A stretch of DNA of 64,000 bases from Leptasterias polaris (taxonomy: Eukaryota > Echinodermata > Asteroidea > Forcipulatida > Asteriidae), in contig JAZGTN010000196.1 of assembly GCA_037783415.1 (NCBI GenBank), forward strand, positions 744,001 through 808,000, written 5' to 3'. The notes below the pieces were generated by a model. That model was not told where the DNA came from and searched no databases. It worked only from the letters and a program-made list of their open reading frames with translations. Position 1 is the first letter of the stretch. Each line of letters starts with the position of its first letter. This document shows, piece after piece, positions 39,701 through 48,700 of the stretch. The position numbers and the translations under genes are program-made.

Positions 39701-42700
39701 CTCTGAAAAGAGCTGGTGGCGTAACAAATCACAATCTAGAGAGGTTTGTGGTAGCACCATGGAAATATCTCTTATGAGTTGTGTTGCCTCTGAAAAGAGC
39801 TGGTGGCGTAACAAATCACAATCTAGAGAGGTTTGTGGTAGCACCATGGAAATATCTCTTATGAGTTGTGTTGGCTCTGAAAAGAGCTGGTGGCGTAACA
39901 AATCACAATCTAGAGAGGTTTGTGGTAGCACCATGGAAATATCTCTTATGAGTTGTGTTGCCTCTGAAAAGAGCTGGTGGCGTAACAAATCACAATCTAG
40001 AGAGGTTTGTGGTAGCACCATGGAAATATCTCTTATGAGTTGTGTTGGCTCTGAAAAGAGCTGGTGGCGTAACAAATCACAATCTAGAGAGGTTCGTGGT
40101 AGCACCACGGAAATATCTCTTATGAGTTGTGTTGGCTCTGAAAAGAGCTGGTGGCGTAACAAATCACAATCTAGAGAGGTTTGTGGTAGCACCATGGAAA
40201 TGTCTCTTATGAGTTGTGTTGCCTCTGAAAAGAGCTGGTGGCGTAACAAATCACAATCTAGAGAGGTTTGTGGTAGCACCATGGAAATATCGACAATGAG
40301 TTGTTATGGTGGCATAATCTGCAGTGGTTGGGGTAGCACTATAGCATCTTGTATTTGTATTTTTTATATATATTTTTTCCTCTACAGCGTATAAGGACAT
40401 GTTTAATCACTATGTGTTATGCGCAATATAAAAATGGTTAATTATTACTATAGAAGTATCTTTCAAAATCAAAGTTCTTACCAAGATCAACCTCTTTCGC
40501 ACTGGGTCTATTGGAGTAGGGTTTGTTACGATGGATGGCATCTAAGATCTTCTCCTTGACCTGCGAGATGGTGTCTACGTCAAGCACCTTGACTTCTTTA
40601 GTCTCCCCATGTGCTTCATTGACAATGACAGTCATAATCTGTGGAAATGTGGAGTTTACCATTTCAATCCAACTTATACATGTAAATAGGTATATGCGCA
40701 CATAATAACTTATGCATCATAGGGCAAGTTTTTGCATTATAAAAAAAATAATGATAATTAAATAAATAATAATCAGTTTTTAGAAAGTGCTTTATTTAAA
40801 GGTGTCTCATCATGGTTATGTTTGAGACAGGTATGCTATGTTCAGGGATGATATAGGCTGAAAGCCTGAAGTGTCAGCGCAACGCGCAAAAGCTTGCGAG
40901 CATGAAATATACATTTACTTTGCAATCTGGGGCTATTTGGTGTTATTTTCATATTTTTATGAATTTGATCGGAATACAAAATACACACACAAAACAATTA
41001 AATAATATTTAGTACTTATTTTAGTTTTTAACTATTTTTATTATTATTTATTGTTATTATTTTTATTTTATTTTTTATTATTATTATTATTATTTTGTTT
41101 ACATATATATTATTTACACACGCATGTTTCTAAATTATGAGACCCATATAAATAATATCTTATTATGGTTTATTGTAGCCTGTCATGGCCAAGTTGTTAA
41201 GAGCTTCGGATTCAATTCTGGTGGTTTAGTCATCGGGGTGTGGGTTCGAGTCCCGGTCATGACGCTTGTGTCCTTGACCAAGACACTGCTATAATTGCTT
41301 CTCTTCACCCAGGGGTATAAATGGGTAACGGCAAGGATAGAGGTTGATATTGTGTTTGAAAAAGGCTTCGAAGCGCCTCGGCAGCCCAGGGTTGTATACT
41401 CCCCGGGGAGCTGAGAAAGATTAAAGAAATGTTATTGGCCCATTGATACGTTACTGTGAAATGCGCTATATAAGAACTGGTTATTATTATTATTATTATA
41501 TGCAGCCAACCATGCCGCATACACCTGGGAAAATCCCTTCTCTTAGCAATAATACATAACTTTTTTTATGTGCATTACACAACACAAGGTACCCACATAT
41601 GGCTTTATATCCCATCTGAAGGAAGAAGCAATAATGGTTAAGTGTCTTGCTTAACCAGTTGGCTTACGAGGAGGCAATAACATGCAAAACTCTAAAGCAA
41701 CCAGCAGCGGCGGTCTTATAAAACAAGCATTCAAGTTTCTGTGTGATGGCAGTGGTCATGTCAACACTTTGAACATGTTGAGACACAGTGTGTACACAAG
41801 CAACTGTTTTATAGAGTTCTTGTGGTCATGATTTGGTGGACCAGGTCAAAATGTACTACAAACAATGAACGGATCAACTCTTTGGATGGATTTGAGCCTA
41901 GTGCCTTTATCAGAGACCTGTTCCTTTCACATACCAGTCATGCATTGTCATGAGGCCTCTCTAGATTGCTCTTTTATTTCATGCATGACGTTATCATTGA
42001 AATCTAAAACAAAGTTACCTGCACAGTGCGACCAATATGCCTATCCAGTAAGCCCCGCCCTTATTTTCATTGATCAATTACAGCCGCAAAATCTGTGATC
42101 ACCATTTGGCGCTGCACTTGTAGCCTCGTTTTGAATTACATTGATGACGTCATGCATAAACATTAAGAAAGGCATATGGGATGCTATCTGCTCGACATTC
42201 GATCGAGCGTGGATCGATAAGGGGTTGTTATATAACAGCTTTCCGACGGTCTCATTGTGCTTATAAAATATGTAAATGTCAATTAAAACAATTCTTTATA
42301 CGGGTGTCTAAACTGAGTTTCATTCGCAAAACAAAATACTAATGGCTTGAAAAAACCCAGTTGCTGTTTGAAAATAGAGCAACAGGAAACATTTTAATTT
42401 CGAAAAGAATACTGCCCAATTTCATAGAGCAGCTTCAGCACAAAAAGTAGCCAAGCACAAAACAGTTTTGCTTACCAGAATAATGTTACCAGCCAAAATA
42501 CCATTTCACATATGCTGTATGTGACTGGTTTCCTACAAATTTTTGCTTAGCAGAAAAATATTAGGCACGATTTTCTGCTTAAGAAGCTCTATGAAGCTGC
42601 CGATCAGAAACACCAGAGCTTGAATCTGGTGTGCGACACCACTCAACCATGACATGCCACTATATTAGAAGACCAACCACACATGTTTATCAAGAATGAT

Positions 42701-45700
42701 TTTGAACAGTTCTGACAGTAGAAAGATTAATACATAAACCCTTACCATCTCAAGAAACTCGATGTCTTCAGTCAGAAGTTTTTCATCGCTGAGGGTGAAC
42801 TTAGCCTGGCCTGAGATCACATCCATGGGTCCATTCTCACAGTGACACTTGATGGCTCGGTACAGAAGGAACAACGGATACCCTGTGTAGTCCTGGGATA
42901 TGGAATACAAATAATAAATCATTTAAAGGCGCCGGTCTAGATGAAATTAAGTTTAAGTATTATTAAATTGTTGGGAAAGCAAGTGTGAACAAGTGTGTTT
43001 TAAGTTTCTGCCGGAAGAGAGTGATGTTGTGCATTTGTCTGAGGTCTTCAGGAAGTGAATTCCAAAGTCTTGGTGCTATGTTGAAAAAGGCCCTGTCCCC
43101 GTAACTGGCCAAGCAAGTTCGGGGATCATAAAGCGTATTGCTGATAGATCTAAGGCCTGTTCTTGTAGTACGAGGCGTCAATATGTTTTTTCAATGTATG
43201 GTGGAGTTGAACCTTGTAGTGCCTTGAATGAGAGTAGGAATATTTTTAATTTAATCAAATCCTCTGATTGATAGGTAGTCAGTGTTGTTTATACAGAGAT
43301 GCCACTGCGGTAACGGAAAAAAACCAGATTTTTTTTTCTTCTTAGACAAACGCAGAAAGCAACTTAATGAATGTCGCGAGTGACCCAACCAACCCTTACT
43401 TTATGCCGCGACCCTAAACTTTTTATTCGGCATTAAAAAAAATCAAAATAATAAAAAATGCGCACGTGTTTGCACGATAGTGCGCAATCTTCAGATTGCG
43501 CAAACTTTTGCTCGATATGCAAATTGAGCTGCTGATTGTGTGTATAGCAAGCTACGGATTGCGCAAGAGTTTGTCCAATTCATTGTGCAAAATTGATGAT
43601 TGCGCTCCCCAGAATGAACGAGAGTGGACTCAACAGAAGTCGCAAGCGGACGATTTGGTGCAACCTATTAGCCGAAAATTTATATTTTTTTAAATATATC
43701 TGAGACAATCACACCTCCATATTAACCAAAAACATCTCCTGCGTACCTCATGTGAGTTTAAAGTATACTGAAGAGGTCTTGGATGGATTTTGGCTCAGTT
43801 TTTTGTTCATTCGCTGTTTTGAATCGGACAAAGTAGTTTTTTTTACGCACTCGCCAAACGTATCGGAATACAACAAAACGACAACAACAAAACACTTTCC
43901 GACCTACCGACCCTATTATAAAATGGCATGTAAACGGAAACGAAACACTTTTTTTGCCTTACCTCGAACATGCACTTCTACTGTTAATTTTCCGGAGAGA
44001 TCGCGATCGGCATTTGATTTTGTTATGTGCGTGTGTGCGTATGTATCGGACGTATTTTAGACAACTCGTCCTCCTGCCTGGAGAATGCGATCGGAGACCA
44101 CCGCAGCACGAAATCAGACTCATTTCAAGGCTGTGTGCATGCTCACTATGCAAACTTCCTACACACACGTCTGCAGGGTGTTTGGGTGCTACGCCTCGAA
44201 CGTAAGGATACTAAAATTGCGAAGCTGTTGATCGCGCGCGCTTGAAAAAAAAACATGTTGCTGTTTGTTTCTCTCTTCGGTCTTTTAATAAATGGACGGC
44301 CTGGAAAAACGGAAGTTGAGGTATTTTTTTTTTTAAACCGGAAATCCGGTTTAATCTGGAAAAGTGGCATCTCTGTTTATAAAGTATGGGGGTGATGTGG
44401 GCGTACACTTCATGGATTATGGAATCCAATCAATTTTTGACACGGATCAAGAACTCTTAACCCACCAGCCTCCCAAGAAAGGTTAGTTTTGACATGGATC
44501 GAGCCCTCTACACAAGTCAACACCATGTTGAAATGTTGTAGAGTGAAAAGATCAGTGCAGATCACATTGATTGGACCCGTGTCGAACACAGATTTTCTGT
44601 GGAGTAAAATGCCCTATAGTGCGGGGCTCATCAATGGAAAAGCTTGGACACAGGCCTCGAAATAACCCGCGACACCCACAGCAATTGCCGAGGTGCACTG
44701 TGCTTTTGCTGTGGTGCCCTCTGCAAAGTTCCAATACAAATTTACATTTTCCTCATAGAAGTGCCCCTTACTAGAGAAAATTGCCTTGCCCATTGTACAC
44801 TGAGGACAGATCTTTTAAATGACTCCCCTAGAAACTGTGAGCTAATAAAATTAGGACTGATGAGATGCAGTCATCTTATGCTTCAACTGACTGCATTCTA
44901 CTCCTTCCTTGACGCTCATTTTTCAACCTGTTGAAAGCTGCCGTTACACTTATTTACTTTTATTTACATGTTGTGCATTATCAGTTACCCTTTGAAAAAG
45001 ACTAAGCTACAATCCAGGACAAAATGCTTGGGCCATGTGACAATAAACATTCACTTCCCCGTTCCCTGGCTCAATGTTGTTAGGAGCGCAGACCGCGCAA
45101 CGATACCAACATTGAAAAGGGGCCGAGGGAGGAAGCGGTGGGGGTCCATTGAGATAATATGGCCGGGGTTGTAGAGTCGAAAAGTGAGTGCAGGTAAAAA
45201 ATTACTTTTAAAACTTGTCATCAGTCAGATTGTTCTTACCTTCACAGAATCATAAAGACACAAAGCAATCCAGTTGGACAGCAGCTTCTCCACAATTGTC
45301 TCAGTCCTGAGAAAACAATAGCACAATAATAAAACTTTGTCTAATACCGTAAGCGAAAAAATCTGCATGCCGTTAAGCAGCTCTAGGAAATTAACCCCCT
45401 TGGGTAACAACAAAAGTGTTCTACAATATCAATAAGTGAGCAGGCACCGAGCTTGCAGAAGAATTAATGCAGTATGAAGTAACTCTTTCAATCTTTCAGA
45501 GGATCTATGGATATTGACCTTTCCTTTTGTTTACAAAGACTGGCCACCACTTTATACGCTGGTAGCATTGAGTATTATAAAACAAATATCTACCCTTTCA
45601 AATAAAACATTTCAAAGAGCTGCTTAAGCAGACAATTTTTGCTTCAAAATTGTGTGCTTAGCAAAAACTAGCAGGATACCAATCAGAAATGGTGCATGCC

Positions 45701-48700
45701 ACATGGCATTATGGTTGGTAACCTTATTCTGGTAAGCATGATTTTTTTATGCTTAGCAATTTGTTCTACCTTTTTGTTTTTCCTTCTGAGGACAAGTCAC
45801 AATTCTCTCCAAGTGGTCTCCCTGGATAGTTTAGTGGTGAAAAGCATCCCTGACTAATATGAATTATGGACAAGTGCAAAGGCTGATGGATAAGTGAAAT
45901 GAAAAGCTAACTGGTCCTGCTGGCTAGTCAGTGAAATGAGAAGCTAACTGGTCCTGCTGGCTAGTCAGTGAAATGAGAAGCTAACTGGTCCTGCTGGCTA
46001 GTCAGTGAAATGAGAAGCTAACTGGTCCTGCTGGCTAGTCAGTGAAATGAGAAGCTAACTGGTCCTGCTGGCTAGTCAGTGAAATGAGAAGCTAACTGGT
46101 CCTGCTGGCTAGTCAGTGAAATGAGAAGCTAACTGGTCCTGCTGGCTAGTCAGTGAAATGAGAAGCTAACTGGTCCTGCTGGCTAGTCAGTGAAATGAGA
46201 AGCTAACTGGTCCTGCTGGCTAGTCAGTGAAATGAGAAGCTAACTGGTCCTGCTGGCTAGTCAGTGAAATGAGAAGCTAACTGGTCCTGCTGGCTAGTCA
46301 GTGAAATGAGAAGCTAACTGGTCCTGCTGGCTAGTAAGTGAAATGAGAAGCTAACTGGTCCTGCTGGCTAGTCAGTGAAATGAGAAGCTAACTGGTCCTG
46401 CTGGCTAGTCAGTGAAATGAGAAGCTAACTGGTCCTGCTGGCTAGTCAGTGAAATGACAAGCTAACTAGTCCTGCTGGCTAGTCAGTGAAATGACAAGCT
46501 AACTGGTCCTGCTGGCTAGTCAGTGAAATGACAAGCTAACTGGTCCTGCTGGCTAGTCAGTGAAATGAGAAGCTAACTGGTCCTGCTGGCTAGTCAGTGA
46601 AATGAGAAGCTAACTGGTCCTGCTGGCTAGTCAGTGAAATGAGAAGCTAACTGGTCCTGCTGGCTAGTCAGTGAAATGAGAAGCTAACTGGTCCTGCTGG
46701 CTAGTCAGTGAAATGAGAAGCTAACTGGTCCTGCTGGCTAGTCAGTGAAATGAGAAGCTAACTGGTCCTGCTGGCTAGTCAGTGAAATGAGAAGCTAACT
46801 GGTCCTGCTGGCTAGTCAGTGAAATGAGAAGCTAACTGGTCCTGCTGGCTAGTCAGTGAAATGAGAAGCTACTGGTCCTGCTGGCTAGTCAGTGAAATGA
46901 GAAGCTAACTAGTCCTGCTGGCTAGTCAGTGAAATGAGAAGCTAACTAGTCCTGCTGGCTAGTCAGTGATATGAGAAGCTAACTGGTCCTGCTGGCTAGT
47001 CAGTGATATGAGAAGCTAACTGGTCCTGCTGGCTAGTCAGTGAAATGAGAAGCTAACTGGTCCTGCTGGCTAGTCAGTGAAATGAGAAGCTAACTGGTCC
47101 TGCTGGCTAGTCAGTGAAATGAGAAGCTAACTGGTCCTGCTGGCTAGTCAGTGAAATGAGAAGCTAACTGGTCCTGCTGGCTAGTCAGTGAAATGAGAAG
47201 CTAACTGGTCCTGCTGGCTAGTCAGTGAAATGAGAAGCTAACTGGTCCTGCTGGCTAGTCAGTGAAATGAGAAGCTAACTGGTCCTGCTGGCTAGTCAGT
47301 GATATGAGAAGCTAACTGGTCCTGCTGGCTAGTCAGTGATATGAGAAGCTAACTGGTCCTGCTGGCTAGTCAGTGATATGAGAAGCTAACTGGTCCTGCT
47401 GGCTAGTCAGTGATATGAGAAGCTAACTGGTCCTGCTGGCTAGTCAGTGAAATGAGAAGCTAACTGGTCCTGCTGGCTAGTCAGTGAAATGAGAAGCTAA
47501 CTGGTCCTGCTGGCTAGTCAGTGAAATGAGAAGCTAACTGGTCCTGCTGGCTAGTCAGTGAAATGAGAAGCTAACTGGTCCTGCTGGCTAGTCAGTGAAA
47601 TGAGAAGCTAACTGGTCCTGCTGGCTAGTCAGTGAAATGAGAAGCTAACTGGTCCTGCTGGCTAGTCAGTGAAATGAGAAGCTAACTGGTCCTGCTGGCT
47701 AGTCAGTGAAATGAGAAGCTAACTGGTCCTGCTGGCTAGTCAGTGAAATGAGAAGCTAACTGGTCCTGCTGGCTAGTCAGTGAAATGAGAAGCTAACTGG
47801 TCCTGCTGGCTAGTCAGTGAAATGAAAAGCTAACTGGTCCTGCTGGCTAGTCAGTGAAATGAGAAGCTAACTGGTCCTGCTGGCTAGTCAGTGAAATGAG
47901 AAGCTAACTGGTCCTGCTGGCTAGTCAGTGAAATGAGAAGCTAACTGGTCCTGCTGGCTAGTCAGTGAAATGAGAAGCTAACTGGTCCTGCTGGCTAGTC
48001 AGTGAAATGAGAAGCTAACTGGTCCTGCTGGCTAGTCAGTGAAATGAGAAGCTAACTGGTCCTGCTGGCTAGTCAGTGAAATGAGAAGCTAACTGGTCCT
48101 GCTGGCTAGTCAGTGAAATGAGAAGCTAACTGGTCCTGCTGGCTAGTCAGTGAAATGAGAAGCTACTGGTCCTGCTGGCTAGTCAGTGAAATGAGAAGCT
48201 AACTGGTCCTGCTGGAAAGTCACTTAAAAAGTTAAGGGCAAACCCTGTCAGCGATATGAGTTATTTGATGACACTACTGTAATAAATAGTCATAGTTTTT
48301 GCAGTAAAGGCCGTACTTTCGCCAACTACCGGTTGGCAAAACTGACAGCTGCGACGTTGCAAGAGAAAGGTCTATAAAGACACCTTTAAAAAAAAAGTTG
48401 GTAATTCTTACCGTCGAAAAAGCTGTCTGGGTCGATTGTTATCCAAACTGTCTTGAACTAGTTGCGTCATCAAACTGAACAGTATACTGTGAATTAAAAC
48501 ATCAAAGAAAAGTAATGATGCAACTTACAACTTGCAGACAACTTACAGGGTGCAACAGACATGGCATGATGATTAAATACAAGGGAGAAGTAAAAAAAAA
48601 AACACCAACCAAATAAATATTATTTGGTTTTACCCTTACACCGATGTGTGTTAAAACACTGTACACTCAGTACTTTCCCGTTTCCTGTGAGGAAAAAACC

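Larger units (their letters stand above)
9914..40345. repeat. 87-bp satellite array, main block (about 350 units)
   Basis: This is about 30.4 kb of uninterrupted 87-bp tandem units, very homogeneous in sequence. Differences fall at a few recurrent positions: ACC ATG or ACG GAA; GTT GGC or GCC TCT; TGG CGT AAC, TGG TGT AAC, TGG TGT TAC or TTG TGT TAC; TCT AGA or ACA GAG; and ATA, ATG or ACG before TCT. Rare indels mark higher-order blocks: a 1-bp loss at 12431, 13996 and 19651; a 1-bp gain at 17127, 22869 and 26611; a 6-bp loss at 33487 and 37141; a 3-bp gain at 34725 and 38031. The unit length is divisible by three and the unit is free of stops in one frame on each strand, so very long frames arise on both strands. 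The last unit decays between 40290 and 40345. In plexin sense each unit contains CTCTTTTCAG, an acceptor-like signal. Confidence 0.98.

Noticed and set aside
9914..40345. Assembly artefact duplicating one short array
   Set aside because: Blocks differ by single-unit gains, losses and private variants, which argues against simple collapse or duplication. Raw reads would be needed to exclude partial misassembly.
9937..40394. Frames of 300-2184 codons in the 87-bp array as giant repetitive protein genes
   Set aside because: The unit length is divisible by three and one frame per strand lacks stops, so long frames follow automatically. Variants are mainly nonsynonymous, frame-breaking indels were amplified with the blocks, and the region is an intron of plexin.
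41176..41265. Functional tRNA-Leu gene
   Set aside because: The cloverleaf is imperfect and the sequence runs into a SINE body with a (TTA)n tail.
41865..42098. 77-codon plus-strand frame
   Set aside because: Intronic and antisense to plexin, without domain features.
43752..44245. Open frames inside the TIR element as a transposase
   Set aside because: Frames are under 110 codons, overlap in three phases and show no DDE, BED or dimerisation motif.
45225..45413. Stand-alone small minus-strand gene
   Set aside because: Only its last part is meaningful; it is plexin exon 45241-45307 with intron sequence on both sides.
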